Part shown: piece after piece, positions 27,509 through 37,193 of the stretch
Layout of the letters: the number at the start of each line of letters is the position of its first letter
Position numbering within the stretch: the stretch's first letter is position 1
From: Methanobacteriota archaeon
GTDB lineage: Archaea; Halobacteriota; Methanomicrobia; Methanomicrobiales; Methanomicrobiaceae
Direction of reading: 5' to 3'
Assembly: GCA_016841665.1 (NCBI GenBank)
Contig: JAENYT010000007.1
Span: 20,802 to 84,801, forward strand
DNA length: 64,000 bases
Translations under genes and position numbers: made by a program
The notes under the pieces: generated by a model
What the model saw: the letters and a program-made list of their open reading frames with translations, nothing else
What the model was told of the DNA's origin: nothing
Database searches by the model: none

Positions 27509-28216
27509 ATGCGGATCCTGGAAAAAATTCATCCCAAAAAACGCCTGTTTTTTGCCCTCGACCTCTATCACCAGGGAAACAGCTATTCAAAGATAGGGCG
27601 CTATGATGAGGCGCTGCAATGCTACGATCTCTCACTCAAGCACAATCCCCGGGATGCCAACGTGTGGACCAGCAGGGGCATCGTGCTCGCCGGTTCCGAG
27701 CACTTCAAGGCTGCGGTTCAATCGTTCGATCAGGCACTCCGGATCGATCCGATGCATATCAAGGCACTGAAAAACAAAGGCAAAGTCCTGCTCAGAATGG
27801 GAGATTTCCAGAGAGCCCTCATATGCTGCAGGGAAGCGCTCGATCTCGATCCGAACTCCGTCTCCCTCTGGGTGATGAACGGTCTTGCACACTACGGGCT
27901 GCAAAATTTCCGGGAATCGATCCGGTGCTATGACCGGGCGCTGAAACGCGACCAACAATCGCTCTCCGCAATGATCAATAAAGGAATTGCGCTCAACAAA
28001 GCAGGAAACTACCAGGAAGCGCACACATGCTTCGACCTTGCCCGGCGCATCGATCCCGACCTTCCTGTAATCTATACCAACAAGGCCATCTCCTTCTACT
28101 ACCAGGGCAACTATCTTCAGGCACTTCGCTGCATAGAGAGAACGCTTGCGCTCGATCCCGAAAACGAGCGGGCGAAATCACTCCGCAGCATAATCGAATC
28201 CAGGCGTGCGGAATGA
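27509..28216 (+). CDS. Tetratricopeptide-repeat protein
   Basis: The 235-residue protein is made of about six TPR units, for example YDEALQCYDLSLKHNPRD, FKAAVQSFDQALRIDPMH, FQRALICCREALDLDPNS and YLQALRCIERTLALDPEN. There is no enzyme domain, signal peptide or membrane span, so it is probably a cytosolic scaffold. The partner is unknown. Confidence 0.93.
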   Translation: MRILEKIHPKKRLFFALDLYHQGNSYSKIGRYDEALQCYDLSLKHNPRDANVWTSRGIVLAGSEHFKAAVQSFDQALRIDPMHIKALKNKGKVLLRMGDFQRALICCREALDLDPNSVSLWVMNGLAHYGLQNFRESIRCYDRALKRDQQSLSAMINKGIALNKAGNYQEAHTCFDLARRIDPDLPVIYTNKAISFYYQGNYLQALRCIERTLALDPENERAKSLRSIIESRRAE

Positions 28217-28241
28217 ACACGGGAATATGGAAAAAGGGCAG

Positions 28242-28526
28242 TTAAAAATCAGATAAAAGCGTTTCGAAATCGAGTATTTTCGGATTTCCAGGTTCTTTCG
28301 CCTCTTCTATGCAGCAGATAATTTTCTCGATGACCTCATTTTCACTGCGGGGGGCCTTGCCCTGGAGCACGTCATCAAGCGCCCTGCTGTGGTATATGAC
28401 ATGCTGGAGGCGCACATCCTTGTAGCCGACCACTGCAACAATGGAATTTGATCGTTGATCAGAGGTGATGGAGATGATATTTTCGACATTCACATAATCA
28501 TCTTTTAATGATTTTATCCATACCAT
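28242..28526 (-). CDS. Uncharacterised 94-residue protein
   Basis: I do not recognise this small protein. It starts MVWIKSLKDDYVNVENIISI and appears to be a short mixed alpha/beta domain with a helix containing two adjacent Cys (IICCIEEAK). Codon use matches its neighbours. An AT-rich stretch upstream (28530-28610) could hold its promoter. Confidence 0.6.
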   Translation of the reverse strand: MVWIKSLKDDYVNVENIISITSDQRSNSIVAVVGYKDVRLQHVIYHSRALDDVLQGKAPRSENEVIEKIICCIEEAKEPGNPKILDFETLLSDF

Positions 28527-28610
28527 GCTGGGTATACATTAAAAACGAGCATAAATTTTAGTTCCGATCCGCCCTCGGGAAATACATATTGCCTAAATTG
28601 AAAAAATGGG

Positions 28611-29315
28611 CTATTTTTTGTATTCCCGCTGTGCATATGAGTATTTTGCAGACTCCCCACCCTTCGCCACGATATAGATCCATTCCCAGAGCGATTTCAA
28701 TGTGCCGAACTGTTCATACCGCCGCATGGAAAATCCAACCTTCATGTTTGGATTGAGCACCACCCGACCGAAATGCTTCATTCTCCGGGCAATTTCGAGA
28801 TCGTCCCCGGCATCGATGCAGCGATACATGCCTGCCTCAAAGAAGGTTTCCCTGTCAAACGCGGTATTGCACCCGAGCGTATAGTAGATGGTGCCGGTCA
28901 GGTACCCGAGCCTGGAAAAGAGGTTGGCGAGATGCAGGGACATTTTATGTTTGATGCCCTCTTCGATGGCGTATACGTACCCGTAGAGCTGAACGATGCC
29001 ATCTTCACGGGCAAAGGAGCGCTCTATCTCCTCCAGCCAATTTTCGGGGATGATGCAGTCGGCATCGGTCGTGGCGATGATGGTGCCGCGGGCTATCTTC
29101 GCACCGTCATTGCGCGCTCCGCCCACCTTCTCGCTGGTCTGGATGACAACCCTGTCCGCGAACGGTGCCGCAAGCTCCCTTGTCCTGTCCTGGGAATTGC
29201 CGTCCACGACGATGATCTCATAGGTATCACGGGGGAGGGTCTGGGTGCAGAGGGAGGAGAGACACCTCTCAATGTTCTCCTCTTCATTGTAGGTTGGAAC
29301 GATTACCGAAATCAT
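28611..29315 (-). CDS. Family 2 glycosyltransferase
   Basis: The 234-residue protein is a GT-A enzyme: ISVIVPTYNEEENIERCLSS at the start, IIVVDGNSQD for the nucleotide-sugar site, and ATTDADC as the metal-binding motif. No membrane span is evident, although the C-terminus is amphipathic. Its start overlaps the GT4 gene by 4 bases. It is the last gene of a three-gene operon, probably for surface glycans or glycolipids. Confidence 0.92.
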   Translation of the reverse strand: MISVIVPTYNEEENIERCLSSLCTQTLPRDTYEIIVVDGNSQDRTRELAAPFADRVVIQTSEKVGGARNDGAKIARGTIIATTDADCIIPENWLEEIERSFAREDGIVQLYGYVYAIEEGIKHKMSLHLANLFSRLGYLTGTIYYTLGCNTAFDRETFFEAGMYRCIDAGDDLEIARRMKHFGRVVLNPNMKVGFSMRRYEQFGTLKSLWEWIYIVAKGGESAKYSYAQREYKK

Positions 29316-30292
29316 GACTCCACCAGTTCACTGTAGAGTGCGATGTGCTGATCCGCAATACGCCGGATATCAAACTGCTCTGTAAATGCACGCGCCCTTG
29401 CAGCAAGGGCGTGGAGCGCACGTTCATCAGCTATCTGCCCGGCAGCTTCATCAATATTTCCAAAATACGCCATATTTTCCCCGAAAATTTCTCGAAATTC
29501 CGGAATATCCCTTGCAACGACAGGAAGGCCGCAGGAAAGCGCCTCAAGGTTCACGAGCCCGAAAGTTTCGGCATGCGACGGCATAAAAAAGATGTCGGCG
29601 GCGCTGTACGCGGAGACGATGTCGGGGACAAATCCGGTGAATATCATATTTTCCCCGCATTTCTTCTTCATCTGCTGTATCTTGAAGTAATCCTTCGAGC
29701 CCATCCCGTAAGGAAACCCACCCACCCATACCCAGAGAATGTCAGGAAACCGCGATGAAAGCTCCATCACATCATAAATCCCTTTTCTCGGCGTTTGCTG
29801 GGCAACGGTAAGAACAATTCGTTTTTCTTCCCCGATACCGTAGGTCTCCCTGAACTCACGCGCTTTTTGTCCGTCATACGCGAACATCTCCCTGTCCACG
29901 CCGTTCGGGATCAGCGTCGTGGGCACACCGGGGACCATCTCCTCGATCTCCTGCTGGCAGCTTTCAGAAATGGTGATGATATGGTCGAAAGAGCGGTAGA
30001 TTTTGGGGTAGAGCGAATTGATGACATTGTGAAAGGCGACATTGTCCTCGTTGACGCGGGGGGTAGAATGCGCGGTGAGCACAGAACACCCGCGGTTCAG
30101 TTTTTCATTGGAGAGGGCGAGCGGGCCGAAGGTATGGTAGTGCACCACATCGAAGGTGTGGCTCATCCCATTGTAACTCACATCGACGGACTGTCCCCGC
30201 AGCAACGCTTTGTACAGTGTTTTTGCGGCGGTGGAGCAGCCAACGTACTTGAAGAAAAGCATATCCTCGACAAAAAAATTGACATTTATCAT
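29312..30292 (-). CDS. Family 4 glycosyltransferase
   Basis: The 326-residue protein is a GT-B enzyme, with LIPNGVDREMF, VLTVAQQTPRKGIYDVMEL and the nucleotide-binding PSHAETFGLVNLEALSCGLP block. The ATG at 30292 (MINVNFFVEDM) overlaps the upstream flavoprotein gene as ATGA. The longer in-frame start lies inside that gene and was rejected. It is the middle gene of the glycan operon. Confidence 0.93.
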   Translation of the reverse strand: MINVNFFVEDMLFFKYVGCSTAAKTLYKALLRGQSVDVSYNGMSHTFDVVHYHTFGPLALSNEKLNRGCSVLTAHSTPRVNEDNVAFHNVINSLYPKIYRSFDHIITISESCQQEIEEMVPGVPTTLIPNGVDREMFAYDGQKAREFRETYGIGEEKRIVLTVAQQTPRKGIYDVMELSSRFPDILWVWVGGFPYGMGSKDYFKIQQMKKKCGENMIFTGFVPDIVSAYSAADIFFMPSHAETFGLVNLEALSCGLPVVARDIPEFREIFGENMAYFGNIDEAAGQIADERALHALAARARAFTEQFDIRRIADQHIALYSELVES

Positions 30293-31599
30293 AGGGCCTT
30301 CACGAAATCGAACGCTCTGCGGATACATGCATCCATGTTCAGGTATTCGAACTCGGCAAACCTTCCCACCAGATCGATCCCCTGATCCCTGATATAGGTT
30401 CGGACAGCCTCAACATTGTCCAGATACTCGAGATCGTAGACCACGTAGGCGAACTCCTCACGTTCCACCGCATGGTAGACGACACGTTCTGCGCTCTCGA
30501 TGAGTCCCATGTTGACGAGCCCCTCCACCACCTGTGCGACGACCTCGTCATCAGAGAGCGTCGATATGGCATCTCCCTCGTTGCAGGTGATCTCCGCCAG
30601 GATTGACGAGCAGCCCCCCGGGGCGACTTTTGTGCTGTAGTTCGAGGGGAACGAGATGCGGTTGAAGAGCCCGAGTTCGGTCTGGGGGACGTACAGCCAG
30701 GAGTAATCCGGAATATCCCCCTCAATGCCGATGCACGCACAGATGAGGGAATTGTAGCGCAACCATTCGCAGGCCTCCCTGCAGGCGGCAGGAACATCGT
30801 TCATGCAGGAAAGGAGGTGCTGGATGGGTATGGTGGAGACGCACCGGTCGGCTTCGATCGATTCCACGCCATTGCTCACGATAACCCTGTCCCCCTCAGG
30901 CCTGACCGACTTTACCTCAAATCCCGTGACGATCGCATCCTCTACGGGCCCGGCCATCGCCCTGACCAGCGCTTCAATGCCCCCATGGACGGGATAGGAG
31001 AAGACAGCCTGGTGGGTATATCCCTCGGTCTCGATGCCGATGGCAGATTTGACGATATCCTCCACCGGAGGACGTGGAATACGCCCGTCCACCCAGTGCA
31101 TCGACATCTTCTCTGCAGGATAGTTCCAGATCTTTTCATTGTACGGCACCATGTAAAGCTCGGCAATCCCCCTGCCAAAGGTATAGTAGATCCACTCGCG
31201 GAAATTTTCAGGCGGGGCGATCTCCCCTTTTTCGACCGCGATCAGGGTGCGGATATATTCGTTGATGCAGAAAAAGCAATCCTCTTTCGGCAGGTCGGAA
31301 AGCCCGTTTTCAAAGGGATATCTCACAAAATTCCCCTTATAGAATATTTTGGTGTTCCGGTGGCGCTCATCGCGGTTATCCCCGAGCACGTCGCGCATGA
31401 ACGAGAGAACTTCCTGATCCCTGCTGAATATGATATGGGACCCGCCGATATCGAAGGTGAACCCTTCCTGTGATCTCGAACGGCAGAGGCCCCCGATTTC
31501 AGCATCGCGTTCGAGAACCACGACTTCTTCACCCATTTCCGCCAGAAGCCTCGCAAGAGTGATTCCGGTCAGCCCGCCGCCCAAAATTGCCCATTTCAC
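30289..31599 (-). CDS. FAD-dependent oxidoreductase, UDP-galactopyranose mutase/protoporphyrinogen oxidase-like
   Basis: The 436-residue protein begins with the FAD-binding motif AILGGGLTGITLARLLAEMG and ERDAEIGGLCRS. It continues with FDIGGSHIIFSRD and YNEKIWNYPAEKMSMHWVDG, blocks seen in UDP-galactopyranose mutase-like and hydroxysqualene-type flavoproteins. With two glycosyltransferases directly downstream, a sugar-nucleotide mutase or a related modification step is plausible. The substrate is not proven by sequence. Confidence 0.82.
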   Translation of the reverse strand: MKWAILGGGLTGITLARLLAEMGEEVVVLERDAEIGGLCRSRSQEGFTFDIGGSHIIFSRDQEVLSFMRDVLGDNRDERHRNTKIFYKGNFVRYPFENGLSDLPKEDCFFCINEYIRTLIAVEKGEIAPPENFREWIYYTFGRGIAELYMVPYNEKIWNYPAEKMSMHWVDGRIPRPPVEDIVKSAIGIETEGYTHQAVFSYPVHGGIEALVRAMAGPVEDAIVTGFEVKSVRPEGDRVIVSNGVESIEADRCVSTIPIQHLLSCMNDVPAACREACEWLRYNSLICACIGIEGDIPDYSWLYVPQTELGLFNRISFPSNYSTKVAPGGCSSILAEITCNEGDAISTLSDDEVVAQVVEGLVNMGLIESAERVVYHAVEREEFAYVVYDLEYLDNVEAVRTYIRDQGIDLVGRFAEFEYLNMDACIRRAFDFVKAL

Positions 31600-31667
31600 G
31601 ATACTATCTTCGGCACAGGCTCATAAAAAAGTGTTCAATTTCAACGGCCGACCGGCCTGAAAAAAGA

Positions 31668-33173
31668 TCATTTCGGCTGGATAAACCAGCCCGTGCAGGT
31701 GGAATCGAGGATGTCGGGAGTGTTTTTTGCGGTGAGAAGGCTGACGATCACCATTGCCCCGAAGGAGAGTGCCAGAGCGTAGAAGCTGAAATGCACCGGC
31801 AGAGGGGCGACGTACTGGTGCCAGTAGCCGAACGCCCCTGCCCCCACCAGCCCGAGAGCCATGCTCGAGATGGCCCCTTCCCGGGTTGCCCCTCTCCAGT
31901 AGAGCCCGGCGAGAAGTGGAACGGCAAAGGTAGCAAGCATCACGCCGATGCCCATCCATATCAGCCATGCCAGCATGGACGGCGGATTCACCGCCAGGAG
32001 GAGCGTGCCCCCTGCCGCAACCACGACAGAGATTTTGCTGACCGTGAGCACCTCTTTGTCCGAGGCAGAAGGCCGCAGAATGTTGCGGTATATATCCCAG
32101 CCGAACATGGTGCCCACGGTGAGCATCAGCCGATCCGTGGTGGACATCACCGCGGCAAGCACGATGACGGCGAATATCGCCCATACGAACACACTGGTGG
32201 AAACCGACTGGATGCTGTAGACCAGGATGAAATCCTGCGCATTGACGGTCTCGGGGAGGGCGATGGTCCCGGCTTCAACGAGCGCACGGCCGGCAAACCC
32301 GGTGAACTTGACCAGAAACATGATCACTGCATAGATCACGAATGCAATGATCGGCGACCACCGGAAATATTTCGCCTCTTTTGCGGCAAGCACATTGTTG
32401 ATGACATGCGGGGCGCATGCCAGCCCGATTACGAGCAGCAGACCGAATGACATCAGGAATTCAGGGGTAAAGGCGGGAGCGCCCGCGGGCATGAAAGGCT
32501 GGACGAAGTTCGGGTTGATTGTGGCGAGTGCTCCGTTGATGCTGGTGAGACCGCCCGCTTTTAAGATGACGAGCGGCGCCATGATGATCACGCCCAGGAT
32601 AAGGATTCCTCCCTGGAAGAGCGTGGTCCAGGAAACGGCGTATAGCCCTCCGATGGTGGTGTAGAGGGTGATCACGATTCCGGCAATGAGCAGTGCCTGC
32701 CAGTGCGGTATGGCGAACAGCCAGACAAGGATGATGCTGATTGCCGTGTACTGCCCGATGAGGTAGATCAGCGAGACGACGATGCCGGCGACGGCACTGA
32801 GCCCCCGCAATGCCTTCGGACTTTCGAACCGGTGGGCGAAGTAGTCCTGGATGGTCATGTACCCTTCCAGCTTTCCGACATGGTTGAGTTTCACGCCGAA
32901 GACGATGATGGCGAATGCCGCAGCAAGGGGGACGAAGATCTGCTCCCAGATCGTCGGCCATCCGGCCGCATACCCAAGTCCGCTCACACCGAGAAGCGTC
33001 ATCCCGCTACAGATGGATGCAACGATGAGGATGGTGAATACCCAGAATCCAAGGGACCTGCCCGCAAGGATGTAATCTTCCGAATTATGGATTTTCTTTG
33101 AGGCCCAGCTCCCGATGGCGATCAGCAGGACGCAGTAGAGCACGATGACCCCGAGAGTCACCATCTCAACCAT
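31668..33173 (-). CDS. Sodium:solute symporter (SSS family)
   Basis: The 501-residue protein has about 13 membrane spans and SSS blocks such as GRSLGFWVFTILIVASICSG, QDYFAHRFESPKALRG and MSTTDRLMLTVGTMFGWDIY. Substrates of this family include proline, pantothenate and short organic acids; I cannot choose among them. Its ATG follows immediately after the TAA of a 34-residue membrane protein, so the two are co-translated. Confidence 0.92.
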   Translation of the reverse strand: MVEMVTLGVIVLYCVLLIAIGSWASKKIHNSEDYILAGRSLGFWVFTILIVASICSGMTLLGVSGLGYAAGWPTIWEQIFVPLAAAFAIIVFGVKLNHVGKLEGYMTIQDYFAHRFESPKALRGLSAVAGIVVSLIYLIGQYTAISIILVWLFAIPHWQALLIAGIVITLYTTIGGLYAVSWTTLFQGGILILGVIIMAPLVILKAGGLTSINGALATINPNFVQPFMPAGAPAFTPEFLMSFGLLLVIGLACAPHVINNVLAAKEAKYFRWSPIIAFVIYAVIMFLVKFTGFAGRALVEAGTIALPETVNAQDFILVYSIQSVSTSVFVWAIFAVIVLAAVMSTTDRLMLTVGTMFGWDIYRNILRPSASDKEVLTVSKISVVVAAGGTLLLAVNPPSMLAWLIWMGIGVMLATFAVPLLAGLYWRGATREGAISSMALGLVGAGAFGYWHQYVAPLPVHFSFYALALSFGAMVIVSLLTAKNTPDILDSTCTGWFIQPK

Positions 33174-33278
33174 TTATGCATCCTCCCTGAATGTGAGGCC
33201 CCAGAACAGCAATACGATAATAACGAGCAGCACCGCCCCTCCTACGAGCGATGTGGTAATCATTGGCAGATCGAACAT
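33174..33278 (-). CDS. 34-residue symporter-associated membrane protein
   Basis: The minus strand encodes MFDLPMITTSL, one strongly hydrophobic span (LVGGAVLLVIIVLLFWG), then TFREDA and TAA. The TAA abuts the symporter ATG with no spacer, a layout seen for small accessory subunits of SSS transporters in methanogens and bacteria. It is far below usual gene-calling limits. The single span and charged C-terminal tail suit a small subunit helping stability or assembly of the symporter, which is inference. Confidence 0.75.
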   Translation of the reverse strand: MFDLPMITTSLVGGAVLLVIIVLLFWGLTFREDA

Positions 33279-33290
33279 AATATCGTGCTA

Positions 33291-33317
33291 TATGTTAGCA
33301 TGCTACATATTAACATA
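33291..33317. promoter_or_regulatory. Nested inverted repeat, candidate operator
   Basis: TATGTTAGC and GCTACATA form a near-palindrome around a central GCATGC, and TATGTTA can also pair with TTAACATA at the far end. The site is 13 bases upstream of the small symporter gene and overlaps the only TATA-like element there. It could therefore bind a repressor of the two-gene symporter operon. Confidence 0.45.
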
Positions 33318-33368
33318 ATCGATTCGGGCGAGATGGCTCTTTGGAATGAACTCGATGAAAAATTACAA

Positions 33369-33878
33369 TTATTCGGGTTTTTGACTTTTTACCGTCTTCA
33401 AACCCCTTAAAATGGCGATTCTTCCGGTTCTGACCAGTTCTTTGATCCCGTAATGGCGGAGAAGTTTCTCCAGGGCATCGATCTTCTCGGAATCGCCGGT
33501 AACCTCGAGCACCACGGTCCGGGTGCCCACGTCGATGATCTTGGCCCTGAAAATCGTCGCGATCTGCATGATTTCAGCCCTGCTGGCGCCCGTCTCCGCA
33601 TTGACTTTAATGAGGGCAAGTTCACGGGCGACGTGGTCACGGTAGGTGATGTCGGATACCTTGACGATGTCGATCAGTTTGTTCAGCTGCTTTTTCACCT
33701 GCTCGATCTGGGCATCGTCCCCGTAGGCGACCACCGTAATCCGGCTCATGTTGGGCTCTTCGCAGACGCCCACCGCAAGGCTCTCGATATTGAAGCCCCG
33801 CCGTGAAAAAAGCCCTGCAACACGGCTCAGGACACCTGCCCTGTTCTCCACGAGGATACTCAGCATGTGGGCCTTCAT
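33369..33878 (-). CDS. ilvN: Acetolactate synthase small (regulatory) subunit
   Basis: The 169-residue protein has an N-terminal ACT domain (MLSILVENRAGVLSRVAGLF, RGFNIESLAVG) and the conserved C-terminal domain of ALS regulatory subunits (YGIKELVRTGRIAILRG). It binds the catalytic subunit and normally mediates valine feedback. Its ATG overlaps the ilvB stop (ATGA). Confidence 0.96.
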   Translation of the reverse strand: MKAHMLSILVENRAGVLSRVAGLFSRRGFNIESLAVGVCEEPNMSRITVVAYGDDAQIEQVKKQLNKLIDIVKVSDITYRDHVARELALIKVNAETGASRAEIMQIATIFRAKIIDVGTRTVVLEVTGDSEKIDALEKLLRHYGIKELVRTGRIAILRGLKTVKSQKPE

Positions 33879-35551
33879 TGCTGATGGCCCCCGATCATCT
33901 CATTGATCGCCGCTCCTGCCGGCACCATCGGAAACACGTTCTCCTCGCGCTCGATCCTGAAGTCCAGAACAAAGGGGCCCTCCGCATCGATCGCTGCCTG
34001 GAGGGCCGGACGCACCTCATCGCGGGACTCCACACGCATGCCCTCAATACCGTATGCCTGGGCGATTTTCACGAAATCCACAGAAGGAAGCTCGGTATAC
34101 GAATAACGGCGGTCGTAGAAGAGCTCCTGCCACTGGCGCACCATCCCCAGGTACATGTTGTTGAGGATGGCAATGCGCACCGGGATATTGTAGTGTGCGA
34201 CCGTCCCCAGTTCCTGGATGTTCATCTGGAAGCTCCCGTCGCCGGCGATATCGAAGACCTGTTCGTCGGGCCGAGCGAAGTGCGCTCCGATCGCCGCAGG
34301 GAACCCGTATCCCATTGTGCCGAGGCCGCCTGACGAGAGCCACTGGCGGGGATGCCTGAAGCAGTAGTACTGGGCGGCCCACATCTGGTTCTGTCCGACT
34401 TCGCTCACGATTATACCCTCTCCAGCGAGGAGATCGCTCAGCTGCTGAATGATGAACTGCGGGTGGAGTCCGTCGCCGTCATTATACCGGAGCGGGTGGT
34501 TCTTCTTCCAGGCATCGATCTTCTGCAGCCATGGCGAAGCGGCATCCCGTGTGCTTACGCGTGCGAGGATGTCCCTGAGCACCGTTTTGGCATCTCCCAC
34601 AATCGGTACATCGGCCGGCTTGTTTTTGCCGATCTCGGCAGGGTCGATGTCGATGTGCACGATCTTCGCGTGCGGGGCGAAGGTCTCGAGCTTGCCGGTC
34701 ACCCGATCATCGAACCGTACCCCGACGGCAAGCATGAAATCGCATTCGGTGACCGCGAAATTGGCATACTCAGTCCCATGCATGCCGAGCATGCCAAGAT
34801 TGAGGGGATGGTCGCAGGGGATGCACCCCAGCCCCATCAGCGTCGAGGTCACCGGAAGCAGGAGCCGCTCGGCAATTTCCACGAGTTCTTGGCTAGCCCC
34901 CGATGCGATAACCCCGCCGCCCGCATAAATGATGGGGCGTTCGGCCTCCATCAGAAGCTGGATCGCACGCTCGATCTGCCGGGCATGCCCGCGGTAGGTG
35001 GGCTGGTACCCGCGAAGCGACACGATGTCCGGTGCCGGTACTGGATTCTTGACGAGGTCGGTATTGACGTCCTTGGGGAGATCGATGAGCACGGGGCCAT
35101 TGCGTCCCGTCTTCGCAATATAAAACGCCTCCCGCACCACACCTGCAAGTTCATTGGCGTCTTTCACCAGATAGTTATGCTTGGTGACCGGAAGCGTGAT
35201 GCCGGTGATGTCTGACTCCTGAAAGGCGTCGTTGCCAAGCATCGAGGTCGGCACCTGCCCGGTGATTGCCACCACGGGCACGGAGTCCATGTACGCGGTG
35301 GCGATGCCGGTGACCAGGTTGCAGGCCCCCGGCCCTGACGTCGCCAGACAGACCCCCACGCGCCCGCTTGCCCGTGCATAGCCATCGGCCGCATGAATGG
35401 CGGCCTGCTCATGGCGCATCAGGATATGCCGGATGGATGAGTCGTAGAGCTCATCGTAGATGGGTAGCACCGATCCACCTGGGTACCCGAAGATAATATC
35501 AACCCCTTCCCTTGCCAGACTTTCAATGAGAATGTTTGCACCTGTTTTCAT
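33875..35551 (-). CDS. ilvB: Acetolactate synthase large subunit
   Basis: The 558-residue ThDP enzyme makes acetolactate or acetohydroxybutyrate for valine, leucine and isoleucine. It shows the N-terminal catalytic Glu region (RHEQAAIHAADGYARASG), a Rossmann FAD-binding middle, and the ThDP motif GDGSFQMNIQELGTVAHYNIPV. It sits between leuA/cimA and ilvN with start and stop overlaps, one operon. ilvC and ilvD are not in the window. Confidence 0.96.
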   Translation of the reverse strand: MKTGANILIESLAREGVDIIFGYPGGSVLPIYDELYDSSIRHILMRHEQAAIHAADGYARASGRVGVCLATSGPGACNLVTGIATAYMDSVPVVAITGQVPTSMLGNDAFQESDITGITLPVTKHNYLVKDANELAGVVREAFYIAKTGRNGPVLIDLPKDVNTDLVKNPVPAPDIVSLRGYQPTYRGHARQIERAIQLLMEAERPIIYAGGGVIASGASQELVEIAERLLLPVTSTLMGLGCIPCDHPLNLGMLGMHGTEYANFAVTECDFMLAVGVRFDDRVTGKLETFAPHAKIVHIDIDPAEIGKNKPADVPIVGDAKTVLRDILARVSTRDAASPWLQKIDAWKKNHPLRYNDGDGLHPQFIIQQLSDLLAGEGIIVSEVGQNQMWAAQYYCFRHPRQWLSSGGLGTMGYGFPAAIGAHFARPDEQVFDIAGDGSFQMNIQELGTVAHYNIPVRIAILNNMYLGMVRQWQELFYDRRYSYTELPSVDFVKIAQAYGIEGMRVESRDEVRPALQAAIDAEGPFVLDFRIEREENVFPMVPAGAAINEMIGGHQQ

Positions 35552-37035
35552 TATTGACTCCTCAGCAACCTGTTCATTCCGTTGATGACGGCCTCCACGC
35601 TTGCAGTTATAATATCTGTGCGTGCGCCCCGGGATGTAATAACATCTCCGTCCCTGCTCAGTTTGACCATGACGTCCACCATTGCATCGGTTCCGCCGGT
35701 GATGGCATCCACATGGTAATCTTCAAGCCTGATGTCGGCCACCACCGCGACCGATTTCTGGAGGGCGTTTATCGCCGCATCGACGGGGCCGGTCCCGGTG
35801 GAGGCGCCGGTCACTTCGTTGCCGTAGACCTGGAGCGTCACCGACGCGGTGGGGATGGCGTTGCTCCCGCTTACCACCGTGAACTGGCGGAGATCGAGCA
35901 CCGGCTCATATGCAAGCGAAAGCACCGTATCGGTGATGGCCATCACATCCGCATCCGTAATCCGCTTGCCCTCGTCGCCGAGCTCTTTGATGCGGCCGAC
36001 GATCTCCCGCAATTGCACCGGGTCGGGATCGTAGCCCATCTCGTTGAGCGCCGCGAGCACTGATGCGGATCCCGAGTGTTTTCCCAGGATGATGCGCCGC
36101 TTCCTTCCCACAATCTCCGGTTTGATCGGCTCGTAGGTGCTCGCATCGCGCAGAACGCCATGGGCGTGAATGCCGCTCTCGTGGGTGAACGCCATGGCCC
36201 CCACGATGGCCTTGTTGGTGGGCAGTTCCACTCCCGAGAGGCGGGACACCAGCGAGGAGAGTTGGTAGAGCTGTTTTGTCTCGATGCCGGTCGCAATCCC
36301 GTAGAGAACTTCGCCCGCCATCACCACCTCCTCGAAGGGGGTGTTTCCCGCACGCTCTCCAAGGCCGTTTACCGTCACGTGGGCGCAGGACGCGCCGTTC
36401 CTGAGCGCAGCAAAGGTGTTGGCGAGGGCGAAGCCCAGATCGTCATGGCAGTGGATGGAGAGCGGGGCGAAGCAGAGCGCAGGGATCACTTCGGCGACCC
36501 GCTCGGGAGTAAGGAGCCCTACCGTGTCGCAGAAACAGAGCCTGTCCGCTCCGTGGTCGACCGCGGCGGAAAAGATCGATCCGAGAAATGCCTGGTCCGC
36601 CCTCGACGCATCCTCACCGGAAAATTCCACCACGAGGCCGCGCTCTTTCGCATGGGCAACAGCCTCAAGCGCCATGTCCCAGACTTTTTCACGCGTCTTT
36701 CCCAGCTTCTTGGCGATATGCAGGTCGCTCACCGGGATGACCATATGCACGGAATCCACGCCGCATTCCGCGGCGAGATCGATGTCATGCGCAAGTGCGC
36801 GGACATAACAGCAGCATTCTGCATGCAGGCCTGCATCCGCAATGAGACGGATAGCCTCGCGCTCACCTTCGGAAGCCGCCGCCGATCCCGCTTCGATTAC
36901 ATCGATGCCGATCCTGTCGAGCGCTGTGGCGATTTCAAGTTTTTCCGCCGGGGTCAGCGAAACACCCGGGGTCTGTTCCCCGTCACGCAGAGTTGTATCA
37001 AAAAAGCGAATCTTTTCAGAGAATAAAGCAATCAC
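35551..37035 (-). CDS. 2-isopropylmalate / citramalate synthase family enzyme
   Basis: The 494-residue protein has the HMGL-like barrel (FDTTLRDGEQTPGVSL, IHCHDDLGFALANTFAAL, NGLGERAGNTPFEEVVM) and a C-terminal LeuA allosteric dimer domain. In archaea very similar proteins are LeuA, CimA or the homocitrate synthase AksA. The ilvBN neighbours favour LeuA or CimA, both feeding branched-chain amino acids. The start is GTG at 37035, about 40 bases downstream of a clear TATA box. Confidence 0.9.
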   Translation of the reverse strand: MIALFSEKIRFFDTTLRDGEQTPGVSLTPAEKLEIATALDRIGIDVIEAGSAAASEGEREAIRLIADAGLHAECCCYVRALAHDIDLAAECGVDSVHMVIPVSDLHIAKKLGKTREKVWDMALEAVAHAKERGLVVEFSGEDASRADQAFLGSIFSAAVDHGADRLCFCDTVGLLTPERVAEVIPALCFAPLSIHCHDDLGFALANTFAALRNGASCAHVTVNGLGERAGNTPFEEVVMAGEVLYGIATGIETKQLYQLSSLVSRLSGVELPTNKAIVGAMAFTHESGIHAHGVLRDASTYEPIKPEIVGRKRRIILGKHSGSASVLAALNEMGYDPDPVQLREIVGRIKELGDEGKRITDADVMAITDTVLSLAYEPVLDLRQFTVVSGSNAIPTASVTLQVYGNEVTGASTGTGPVDAAINALQKSVAVVADIRLEDYHVDAITGGTDAMVDVMVKLSRDGDVITSRGARTDIITASVEAVINGMNRLLRSQ

Positions 37036-37073
37036 TCATAGGATTTCTCACCCATTTTAATTTGAGGGGCGGT

Positions 37074-37088
37074 TCTATTTATAATTTG
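37074..37088 (-). promoter_or_regulatory. TATA box for the leuA/cimA-ilvBN operon
   Basis: On the minus strand AAATTATAAATAG lies about 40 bases before the GTG at 37035, well placed for a short leader. It is the only strong TATA-like element in the 150-base spacer. Confidence 0.6.
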
Positions 37089-37193
37089 GGGGAAATGGTA
37101 CGATCCGTTCACTTTCCGTAATAATGCGCCAGATTAATCTCCTTATATCCCATTTTGAGAGAATGGGGAGAATATCCAGATAAAAAGGGATTA

